Notes under the pieces: model-generated
Databases searched by the model: none
What the model saw: only the letters and a program-made list of their open reading frames with translations
What the model was told of the DNA's origin: nothing
Virus record (IMG/VR): IMGVR_UViG_3300032242_003075
Coordinates: 25,883 to 89,882 of that record
Strand: one strand, 5' to 3'
Length of the DNA stretch: 64,000 nt
Source of the DNA: a virus
Made by a program: the position numbers and the translations under genes
Part shown: piece by piece, positions 1 to 7,837 of the stretch
Position numbering within the stretch: the first letter of the stretch is position 1
How the letters are laid out: each line of letters begins with the position of its first letter

Positions 1-2
1 AA

Positions 3-395
3 ACTGGAACAATTAAGATAGCCGGTCATAACGTTAAGAGATTCGACGTTCCGTTCCTATGTAAAAGAGCATTCATTCATGGAATTAAACCATCAGGAGT
101 TCTTCAAACTTGGGATAAGAAACCTTGGGAAACTGCAATAATTGATACATCAGAGCTTTGGTCTTTCGGTGCATGGCAAGAAGGTTTTACTTCCCTTGAT
201 CTACTAGCGACCGTCCTAGGCATAGATTCACCAAAGGACGATATTGATGGGTCAGAAGTTCATTCAAATTACTACCGAGGAAATATCGCTAGGATTTCAG
301 AGTACTGTCAAAAGGATGTGGTGACTCTAATTCAAGTTGCTTTAAAATTATCTGGCTTAAACCAAATTGAGCAGTCCAGTATAATAATAAAGTAA
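3..395 (+). CDS. PolB-like 3'-5' exonuclease, C-terminal part (partial)
   Basis: The reading frame is open from the window edge to a TAA at 393-395, giving 130 codons of a truncated protein. It has GHNVKRFDVPFL, which fits the Exo II motif of DnaQ/PolB-type 3'-5' exonucleases, and YCQKDVVTL near the end, which fits Exo III (Y-x3-D). The Exo I motif would lie upstream of the window. It ends shortly after Exo III, so it looks like a stand-alone proofreading-type exonuclease rather than a polymerase. It lies just upstream of the GroEL gene on the same strand. The family is reasonably sure; the exact role, nucleotide processing or editing, is inferred. Confidence 0.6.
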   Translation, partial: TGTIKIAGHNVKRFDVPFLCKRAFIHGIKPSGVLQTWDKKPWETAIIDTSELWSFGAWQEGFTSLDLLATVLGIDSPKDDIDGSEVHSNYYRGNIARISEYCQKDVVTLIQVALKLSGLNQIEQSSIIIK

Positions 396-414
396 GAAAA
401 AACAAAATTAATAA

Positions 415-1983
415 GTGAAACAAACAAAATTTAAAGCTGAAGCTCGTCAGGAGTTAGCTAAGGGTATTAATGCACTGGCGGATGCAGTAAAAATAACTTT
501 AGGCCCAAGAGGTCGAAACGTTATCATTTCTAGGGACAATTCAGTTGCCATAACCAAGGACGGAGTTACTGTTGCTCGTGAGGTTCACCTTGAAAATTTC
601 TTAGAGGACGTTGGTGCTCAGGTAATAAAACAGGTTGCAAATAAAGTTGCATTGGAAGCAGGGGACGGTACAACAACAGCAACCGTACTAGCTCATGCAA
701 TCTTCACTGAGGGTAACCGTTACGTTGAGACGGGCTCTCATCCGATGGACCTTAAAAAGGGAATCGAAATAGGCATGAAAGCTATCGTTAACCATCTTAA
801 GGGTCAAAGCCAACAAACTACAGATCTTAATAAGATTAAACAGGTCGCAACCATATCCGCAAATAACGATGAAGAAATAGGCACAATCATTGCTTCTGCC
901 ATGGAATCTGTAGGTTTTGATGGAATCATCACAGCCGGCGAAAGTAAAACAAGCGAGACCTTCGTTGAGGTGGTTAAGGGAATGCAAATTCAAAGCGGAT
1001 ACGTATCACCGTACTTCATTACTGACACGGAAACTAATTCCGTTGAATTTACAAAACCGATCGTTATGTTGTACGATGGTAAGATCAAAAATCTTACGGA
1101 CATTCTTCAGTTCTTAGAATATTCAAATAAACAAAAGCAACCTCTATTAATAATAAGCGATGGTGTTGACGGAGAAGCGCTAAGCACTCTACTTGTTAAT
1201 AAATTACAGGGAATTCTTAAAGTTGCCGCGGTTAGAGCTCCAGGCTTTGGAGAAAACCGTAGATCAAGGTTGCTTGACATTGCCACATTAACCGGTGCGA
1301 CTCTAATTTCAGAAATGGACGGAGTCACCATTAAGGAGGTAATCGCTGCAAACTATGTGGGATCATGTGATTCAATCTCAGTTACCAATGATTCAACCAC
1401 AATAATTGGAGGTCATGGATTTCCGGATGAAATCACGGATTTAATAAATGACATTAAGTCTCAAATTGAAGCGACCGATAATGAGTCCAGTAAGATTTTA
1501 CTAAGGGAACGTCTTTCTAAATTTGAAGGTGGAGTCGCCATCATTAAAATAGGTGCAAATTCCGAAATTGAAGCTCGTGAAAAGGCCGATAGAATTGACG
1601 ATGCTCTTGGAGCAACTAGAGCTGCCGTTGCTGAGGGAATCGTTGAGGGAGGCGGTATTGCCCTAATGAGAGCGGTTAGCGAAATTCAGGTAACTTCTCC
1701 AATTAGAGATATTCAGTTGGGAATTGACCTAATTAAAAAGGCTTGCACCCAACCGTTTAAAACCATTTTAGAAAATGCAGGTATCAATCCGGAGATCGTT
1801 TGGACTAAGATCCAAGATGGTGCTCCAGGTTTTAACGCTAAGACCGAAGAGTACGTTAATATGATTGAGTCAGGTATAATTGACCCGGTTAAAGTTACCA
1901 GAACTGCATTGGAAAACGCAGTTTCAATCGCAAGTTTACTAATAACGACCGACTGTTTAATGGTTCAAAAACCAAAGGAATAA
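415..1983 (+). CDS. groEL: GroEL-type chaperonin (Cpn60)
   Basis: This 522-aa protein is a group I chaperonin subunit, which forms the ATP-driven folding chamber. The N-terminus has KITLGPRGRNVII, followed by the ATP-binding GDGTTTATVLA at about residues 85-95 and GGGIALMRA near residue 410. It is slightly shorter than bacterial GroEL (about 548 aa) and lacks the Gly-Gly-Met tail. The start is GTG with an A-rich leader and no Shine-Dalgarno sequence. A GroES-type gene lies at 13573 and a DnaJ-type gene at 40331. Phage GroEL homologues are known but uncommon; a role in folding phage capsid or tail proteins is inferred. Confidence 0.95.
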   Translation: MKQTKFKAEARQELAKGINALADAVKITLGPRGRNVIISRDNSVAITKDGVTVAREVHLENFLEDVGAQVIKQVANKVALEAGDGTTTATVLAHAIFTEGNRYVETGSHPMDLKKGIEIGMKAIVNHLKGQSQQTTDLNKIKQVATISANNDEEIGTIIASAMESVGFDGIITAGESKTSETFVEVVKGMQIQSGYVSPYFITDTETNSVEFTKPIVMLYDGKIKNLTDILQFLEYSNKQKQPLLIISDGVDGEALSTLLVNKLQGILKVAAVRAPGFGENRRSRLLDIATLTGATLISEMDGVTIKEVIAANYVGSCDSISVTNDSTTIIGGHGFPDEITDLINDIKSQIEATDNESSKILLRERLSKFEGGVAIIKIGANSEIEAREKADRIDDALGATRAAVAEGIVEGGGIALMRAVSEIQVTSPIRDIQLGIDLIKKACTQPFKTILENAGINPEIVWTKIQDGAPGFNAKTEEYVNMIESGIIDPVKVTRTALENAVSIASLLITTDCLMVQKPKE

Positions 1984-2025
1984 TCCACATCAGCATACAA
2001 AAAACTATTAGCCATCTGTGAGCAT

Positions 2026-2053
2026 GCGCCTGTCGAGTAATACTCACGGGCGC
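2026..2053 (+). terminator. Hairpin after groEL, possible terminator
   Basis: The arms GCGCCTGT and ACGGGCGC pair with one G-T wobble, and an inner GAGT/ACTC pair extends the stem. The hairpin lies 43 bases after the GroEL stop. The following sequence (TGTTCTATTA) is only weakly T-rich, so it may be an attenuator or RNA-stability element rather than a strong terminator. Confidence 0.5.
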
Positions 2054-2097
2054 TGTTCTATTATAGAGAACCAATAGATAAAATAAAGAGTAAGTCA

Positions 2098-5000
2098 TTG
2101 CCGATTCAAAATTTTAAACAACTCATAAATGACATTAAGTGCGGTAAGCTAGCATCCCCCATTTTCACGGAAGCTGATTTAGCTGCAATTAAAGCCTGTT
2201 TACCGGCACCTCAAGACATTCCGACCTCAAACCCGTCGATTACCAACCCAGTCATTACGAGCTGCGTTAACGATGGAATCTCTGAGGTCCAAAAAATAGT
2301 TAGGCAACAGACGAATAGACAAGGTTTTGTGATCGAACTTGCCACCGTGAAAGCAAAGGTCCAAGAGGCCCTAGACCATTACTCGTTCATTTTAGAGTAC
2401 TTCAAAGAGAGGCTTAAATTCTTCAATGACACATTAACTAGAGTTGAACCGTTCACCTCGCAATACCTTTACTTTGGGGCTGAAGTTTCCAAATACGATA
2501 ATTTAATCAAGTCACAACTAGCCGTTCTTAGCAATTCAGGTTACGACATAACTGCTCTACAATCAATTAGCGATTCCTTAATACTAAAGTTAAGTGACGA
2601 TTTTAGTAATTCATCTAACGTTCTCAGTAATTTAACTATAACCTCACCTGTTAAGCAGTATCTAAGCTTAAGAAAACTAAAGATATCTGCTGACGGTTCT
2701 GCATTGATAGCAAAAAGGGGCGGGGCCTCCGCCCTAGCTAAAAAGATTGAATCCCTGACTCCTTTGCCTGAGCTAGCAATCGATGCTCAAGCCGAATTAG
2801 CTAAAATTTGCTCAAGTTACAGCAGTCAGTTGAATCCAATTTTTACATCATTGACTAATTTAGTGCCATCCGAAATTAAACCTCCGAATAGGACAGCTGC
2901 TTTTGGAATTAGAATAATAGGGCTTAATGGCTCAACAATATCAGTTTCTCACGTTGATGATCATGGTAAGTCAACTAATTCTGATAAGCAAATTAACGTG
3001 TTAACTAACGTTAACCTAACTAAAAATCCATTCAGAAAAACTTCTGGTGAGTACTGTTACGGCATTGACCCAATGTCCAAACCTTTAGAACTTTCCGATT
3101 ACGATAAGCTAGTTGGAGCTCTTTATAATAAGACCTCTTCAGGTTACGAAGGGCTTTATCGAAAATTGGCTAAACCTGTCCAATTTCTTTATTCACTTGA
3201 AGAAAGGGGACTAACAATTGATCCATCAAAGACCGATCCTATGCTTAACGGCATTAAGGATGCCCCGGTCTCAATCAAAATTGAAGATCAAACCCTATTC
3301 ATTAGCAATCAATCAACCTATGAGAAATTCTATGAAACCTTAACTTCGACACTACCGACCAAAATTAAAATTGAAAGGGCTAAAAATTTCCCAAAGGAAA
3401 TATCAACAACTCTTTCCAAACTTCGAGATTTTGCTCAAAGGGAAGTTGCTGATCAATTTAGGGGAATTACTAGCATTGGTTCAGGTCTTTCGGATAAGTT
3501 AGCCTACTATAAAAAAGCGCACGATGAACTTGTTGAAAAAATAGCGGATTGTAATTCTCAAATCGATCTGTTGGACACAGCAATTAATCAAAATTCAATG
3601 AGCCCCGACTCCTTAGCCAAGGACATTTCCGTAATACCCTGTTTTTCTAGTGTCTTTTCATCACCTCAACAGATTCAAAATTGTGAGGCCGAGACCATGA
3701 AGAAGTTAGGAACCGACCCACTTCTAATAAGAACCCTTTCTGGTAATGACGCTAATCTCCCCGACCTGAACACTCCATGTTACTGGAGAGAATTTTGCAA
3801 AGAGCTAAATAAGGTTTCTTTACTTCCTGTTCCCGACCTAACTTCTCCGCCGTTTAGGTATTATCCGGTGAATAACATAATACCGACTCCGGTTGGCGTG
3901 GTGCTAGTAACGCTACCTCAAAAATGGAAACCGTTATTCGTACTACCTTCGGCTCTTGGCACGTTAATCACCTTTTTGGTGATGCCGGTCGCAGTAGTCG
4001 GAATACCTTTACCTTCAATTTTCATGCTATACCTTTCGCCCGACGGTAGAAAGTACATGATATTTGCTCCAAACCTACCGGTTTTATATCCAAGTGCAAT
4101 TCAATACGGTTATGAATTCGATTCTAATGCAATAAATCCAACCGGGCTAAGCGGGCCGCATAAAGGTCTATTCACAAAAGGTTCATTAAGTTCACCCTTA
4201 TCGATTTCAGCCGCTTCGTCCAAGGCTTCCAGGCTTACTTCGATTGCCGCTGACTTGGCCCTAGGCAATAAATCCGTAATTAGATCAAAGGACGGAACTA
4301 AGATTGGCGAAATTGATTCAACCACGTATCTTGATAAGTACCTATCGACTTCTGAAAGGGCGAAAAACTCTGCCGATTTTGATCCAGCCAAGGATTTCGA
4401 TAAGACGCTAACAAAGTTTAGAAAGAACGTAAATAGGCAGTTCGATAAGCTAGGCGAAATGCAAATAACAGCTGTGTCCAAATTAAAGGATAAAACCAGA
4501 TCAGCTAGACACACTGGTGTGATGGATGCTGAAAATGAAAAAGATTCAAAAAACCGTAGAAATCTTAAAAATGCGGCCAGGAAAATTGATCCGATTGAAC
4601 TAGGCTCAAAGATCGATAGCATACTTTCCGACGTAAATTCGTACATTGATAAGATAAAATTAGGAACGATATACTTTCCTGAGGATCCCACTAAAATGAA
4701 TCCTAAATTACCTGGATCAATAAGCGGCTTAATTTCAACCCTTGAGCATGCATCCGTGGGTGGAATGATGAAACCTTCGGACTCAACTAACCTATTAAAA
4801 AAAATTAAACGATCGGCCGCCAGCATTGACCCTAATAAATTACCGGGAAAAAAGACGTTTAACTTAATCAACCCAGAAGACTTTAAAGATTTCAAGAAAG
4901 CACTAAGCGATTATTCAAGTAAAGCTCTTAAGTACCTATCGGGTGAAGAATCTCCAGCTGATGACATTGATCCGAACCTACCGGAGAAGGACCAAGCAAA

Positions 5001-6327
5001 GATAAAAAAGGCTGCAACTTTAAGAAAAAGTCGTCTCAAAACCGCCTTAGCCTTCACGACATTAGCGGTCGCGACTCCGTCTCTCAAACTATTTGATCCA
5101 GCTGCTCCATGTTGTGAAACCTCTCCAAACCTATTGGAAAACGCAATACCTCCTCAAGTCAAAGCCTCAATTGCAGTATTCACCGCTTTATTCGATGCAT
5201 TCATTAATGGATTAACGATAGACTCATTGCGATCAATCCTTGGCGAATCGGTTGGAACCGTTGGAATTTCCACAGTTTCGGTTATGTTCGATACGGTAGT
5301 TTCAATGTTTCCACCCATTACGTTACCTGAAAAGCCTGACCTAGTTTCAATATCTCAAGCTTTATTAATTCCAATATTAACTGCGATTAGCATTCCACAG
5401 GCTCCAAATCCTTTGGGAGTTCCTTTACCCATACAGATAGCAATTCCGTTGGACTCAATCGTGAAACCTCTGCTCAAAGCTGCGATCGCTTATCTAATTG
5501 AGCTAATTTTAAGAATGCTAGCCGATTCGGCTAATTTATTAAAGTCAGATTCAATTAGCGGATCATCGGTTACCGTTCAGCAAATAGTTCAGCAAATTCC
5601 ATGTGGAGGTTCACAAACTGCTACAGTAACAACGACTAACGTGTCAAATACTGTCTCAATAACTTTACCTAATGGAGTTAAGGTTGACCTTAAGAAAGTT
5701 CCGACCATTCCGTTAGACATCATTCAGTACTTTAGCCTACTAACCTCAACCGATTTAGTAACCTTAATCCGGAACCTAGTACTGGTTTCTATCGATTCAA
5801 TTCTAGTTCCTTTAAAAACAATAATCGAGCCGATACTCTCCGTTGCAACCAGCTTGAAGGATTTATCGTACAACATAATCGAGGCCAGCAATCCTTTCAT
5901 ATCAACCATTAAATTGATAAAAATGGCGATTGAATTACAGATCCCAAATTCATCAAAAATTCAAATTGCTAATTTCGATGCACTAAATGCGGTCAAAGCA
6001 GCCTATTTTCCTGTAATTGAGGCGACCGAGCCGGTGGTTTCTGAGATTGCATGGCTTGGTTCAATCGTTGCATGCGCAACTGGCCCAACTGGAATTACCT
6101 TAGCTAGAACTGCAGCAAATCCATTTTTAAACCAGGATGATCTTCCTCCTTGGGAAAGGCTTACTCGTAAAAATCCACTGTTTGCCATCTTTTTAGATGA
6201 AATTGCATGGAGAAGTAGCCTAGTTTCGACCGGGTCTCTACTTTTTCAAACAAAAATGCCAGGGCTTTACCCAACCGCTTGGAGCCCAACCATTTTCTCA
6301 GATCCTGGAGCATTATATCATAACTAA
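2098..6327 (+). CDS. Large protein of unknown function (1409 aa), possible virion protein
   Basis: I do not recognise this protein. The start is taken as TTG at 2098; no ATG start lies nearby. Residues 1-550 look alpha-helical and polar. A strongly hydrophobic Pro/Val-rich stretch spans about 600-680 and includes LITFLVMPVAVVGIPLPSI. A charged Lys/Asp-rich segment covers about 720-980, and hydrophobic blocks recur at about 1000-1170 and 1220-1300. The C-terminus is hydrophilic with clustered Trp and Pro. Alternating charged and hydrophobic blocks suggest a membrane-interacting or ejected virion component or a large baseplate or tail protein, but no motif proves it. No late-promoter octamer was found directly upstream. 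Confidence 0.7.
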   Translation: MPIQNFKQLINDIKCGKLASPIFTEADLAAIKACLPAPQDIPTSNPSITNPVITSCVNDGISEVQKIVRQQTNRQGFVIELATVKAKVQEALDHYSFILEYFKERLKFFNDTLTRVEPFTSQYLYFGAEVSKYDNLIKSQLAVLSNSGYDITALQSISDSLILKLSDDFSNSSNVLSNLTITSPVKQYLSLRKLKISADGSALIAKRGGASALAKKIESLTPLPELAIDAQAELAKICSSYSSQLNPIFTSLTNLVPSEIKPPNRTAAFGIRIIGLNGSTISVSHVDDHGKSTNSDKQINVLTNVNLTKNPFRKTSGEYCYGIDPMSKPLELSDYDKLVGALYNKTSSGYEGLYRKLAKPVQFLYSLEERGLTIDPSKTDPMLNGIKDAPVSIKIEDQTLFISNQSTYEKFYETLTSTLPTKIKIERAKNFPKEISTTLSKLRDFAQREVADQFRGITSIGSGLSDKLAYYKKAHDELVEKIADCNSQIDLLDTAINQNSMSPDSLAKDISVIPCFSSVFSSPQQIQNCEAETMKKLGTDPLLIRTLSGNDANLPDLNTPCYWREFCKELNKVSLLPVPDLTSPPFRYYPVNNIIPTPVGVVLVTLPQKWKPLFVLPSALGTLITFLVMPVAVVGIPLPSIFMLYLSPDGRKYMIFAPNLPVLYPSAIQYGYEFDSNAINPTGLSGPHKGLFTKGSLSSPLSISAASSKASRLTSIAADLALGNKSVIRSKDGTKIGEIDSTTYLDKYLSTSERAKNSADFDPAKDFDKTLTKFRKNVNRQFDKLGEMQITAVSKLKDKTRSARHTGVMDAENEKDSKNRRNLKNAARKIDPIELGSKIDSILSDVNSYIDKIKLGTIYFPEDPTKMNPKLPGSISGLISTLEHASVGGMMKPSDSTNLLKKIKRSAASIDPNKLPGKKTFNLINPEDFKDFKKALSDYSSKALKYLSGEESPADDIDPNLPEKDQAKIKKAATLRKSRLKTALAFTTLAVATPSLKLFDPAAPCCETSPNLLENAIPPQVKASIAVFTALFDAFINGLTIDSLRSILGESVGTVGISTVSVMFDTVVSMFPPITLPEKPDLVSISQALLIPILTAISIPQAPNPLGVPLPIQIAIPLDSIVKPLLKAAIAYLIELILRMLADSANLLKSDSISGSSVTVQQIVQQIPCGGSQTATVTTTNVSNTVSITLPNGVKVDLKKVPTIPLDIIQYFSLLTSTDLVTLIRNLVLVSIDSILVPLKTIIEPILSVATSLKDLSYNIIEASNPFISTIKLIKMAIELQIPNSSKIQIANFDALNAVKAAYFPVIEATEPVVSEIAWLGSIVACATGPTGITLARTAANPFLNQDDLPPWERLTRKNPLFAIFLDEIAWRSSLVSTGSLLFQTKMPGLYPTAWSPTIFSDPGALYHN

Positions 6328-6382
6328 ATAAAAACTCTAATCAACTTCGGTGTATAATTAGTTAGTCACTTAAATTAAAAAC

Positions 6383-7573
6383 ATGACCAACGAACTTAAT
6401 AACTCTGAAGAGATCACAAACCTCGAACATTTATTCAATCAAGGAAATAAGCGCCTAAATTCCAAGCTTAAATTAACTAGCGCTGATAAAAAAGCCGGTT
6501 TAAAAGTCTTTTGTACTGAACCTTACGCTCAAGACATGTACGACAAGTACTACTCAACAATGAGCTCATCATCCCCAGTCGCAAGCAAGGACTTTCAAAT
6601 TGGGCAGATATGCAAGGTAACGGTAAAAGGAATAAACTTTGACACCAAAATGATCGAAGTTCAGGATAACCTATCCCTATCCACCATTTTTGTTCCGTTT
6701 CGTGAATTTAGCGAAGAACCTGCTCTACTTATAAATAGTGAAGCTAACCAATCGTTTAAGGTCATGATTTATAAAACGGACGGTGGCGAATTCTTAGGTT
6801 CCGAGAGACGTTGCATTGCAATATCATATCGTGAAGATCTTGAAGAGTTCATGAAGACTGATAAGTGGTTCTACGTTAAAGTAATTAGCCTAGTTAAGGG
6901 CGGATACTTAGCGCTATACAAAGGCACAGTGAACTGCTTTTTACCTGGCTCTCATGCAGCAGCCAATGTCATTAGAGATTTTAATGAATACCTAAATAAG
7001 GAGATCCCGGTCATGATTGAGAACTTTGATTCTGTGAATAACTTGTTCATAGTTTCATATAAGAAGTACATCAAACAAACTCTACCTCAAAGAGTCCATG
7101 AACTTAAATTTGGTGAAAAATATACAGGTACTTTAACCAATAATCCATACGAATTTGGAATGTTCATTGAATTCCAAAATTATTTCACAGGTTTACTCCA
7201 TAAGACCGAGCTGTCTAATTACTCCGAAATGACTAGATCATACAGAGTTGGTAGTTCAATAGATTTCTACATCAAGGACATCGTAATGAAGAAGGGCGAA
7301 CCTAGGATCATCCTAACCGACTCTTATGATAAGATCAGCGATGAGACTCTTGCTTGGCAAGATTTAAAAAATCGAATAGACGGTAAAACTTTAGATTACA
7401 CCTTAGACAAGAGAGATTTTAACCTTGAGGTTGAGCTTCCGGATAATGGATCAATTTTCAGAACGGACGTAAATCACCTAAAAGGCAGAAGTAGAATTGC
7501 TGACTCCGGTAAAATAAAAATTCAAAGAGTTGACATGATTCGTAGACAATTAAAGTTTGAATTTGTTAACTAA
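6383..7573 (+). CDS. S1-domain RNA-binding protein (ribosomal protein S1-like)
   Basis: This 396-aa protein appears to contain tandem S1 (OB-fold) RNA-binding domains. One starts near residue 68 (FQIGQICKVTVKGINFD), a second near residue 155 (KWFYVKVISLVKGGYLALYK), and the clearest near residue 247 (KFGEKYTGTLTNNPYEFGMF followed by GLLHKTEL). The arrangement resembles a shortened bacterial ribosomal protein S1. S1 binds mRNA leaders and helps initiation; the phage copy could favour phage mRNAs or act in an RNA-degradation complex. It stands alone between the 1409-aa gene and nrdJ. The S1 fold is well supported, the role is inferred. Confidence 0.8.
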   Translation: MTNELNNSEEITNLEHLFNQGNKRLNSKLKLTSADKKAGLKVFCTEPYAQDMYDKYYSTMSSSSPVASKDFQIGQICKVTVKGINFDTKMIEVQDNLSLSTIFVPFREFSEEPALLINSEANQSFKVMIYKTDGGEFLGSERRCIAISYREDLEEFMKTDKWFYVKVISLVKGGYLALYKGTVNCFLPGSHAAANVIRDFNEYLNKEIPVMIENFDSVNNLFIVSYKKYIKQTLPQRVHELKFGEKYTGTLTNNPYEFGMFIEFQNYFTGLLHKTELSNYSEMTRSYRVGSSIDFYIKDIVMKKGEPRIILTDSYDKISDETLAWQDLKNRIDGKTLDYTLDKRDFNLEVELPDNGSIFRTDVNHLKGRSRIADSGKIKIQRVDMIRRQLKFEFVN

Positions 7574-7611
7574 TTAACGACTTCTTAATAGCCTGGAGAT
7601 AAATAATACAG

Positions 7612-7770
7612 ATGAAATGCTCTAACTTTAGATCAACTTTTTCTAGCAGTTCGCTGTACATTCGGTTAACAATTAGCAGTGTAATCACTCATCCATTAAC
7701 CTTAAACGCAACTCCAATTATTGAGAATTTCATCAACCTTTATAAAGACTTAAATTTTATAAGAACTTAA
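7612..7770 (+). CDS. Possible small protein (52 aa), unknown
   Basis: An ATG at 7612 opens 52 codons ending at TAA 7768-7770, in the 264-base gap between the S1-like gene and nrdJ. The product starts MKCSNFRSTF and is Ser/Thr/Ile-rich without a motif. GATAAATAA at 7598-7606 resembles a late promoter but sits very close to the ATG. A strong hairpin follows at 7775-7803. Coding potential is plausible but unproven. Confidence 0.3.
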   Translation: MKCSNFRSTFSSSSLYIRLTISSVITHPLTLNATPIIENFINLYKDLNFIRT

Positions 7771-7774
7771 ACGA

Positions 7775-7803
7775 CGCTACCCTAGTCAATAACTAGGGTA
7801 GCG
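7775..7803 (+). terminator. Strong 12-bp hairpin before nrdJ
   Basis: CGCTACCCTAGT and ACTAGGGTAGCG are perfect inverted repeats around the loop CAATA, followed by CTGTCTTTGTTT. It lies 35 bases before the nrdJ ATG. It is probably a terminator for the upstream unit, or a leader structure of nrdJ. Confidence 0.65.
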
Positions 7804-7837
7804 CTGTCTTTGTTTAACTGATTCACAAAATAACAAA

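Noticed and set aside
4110-4895. 261-aa open frame on the minus strand inside the 1409-aa gene
   Set aside because: It is fully overlapped by the long plus-strand gene, has Ser/Leu/Phe-biased composition expected of an antisense frame, and lacks its own start signals.
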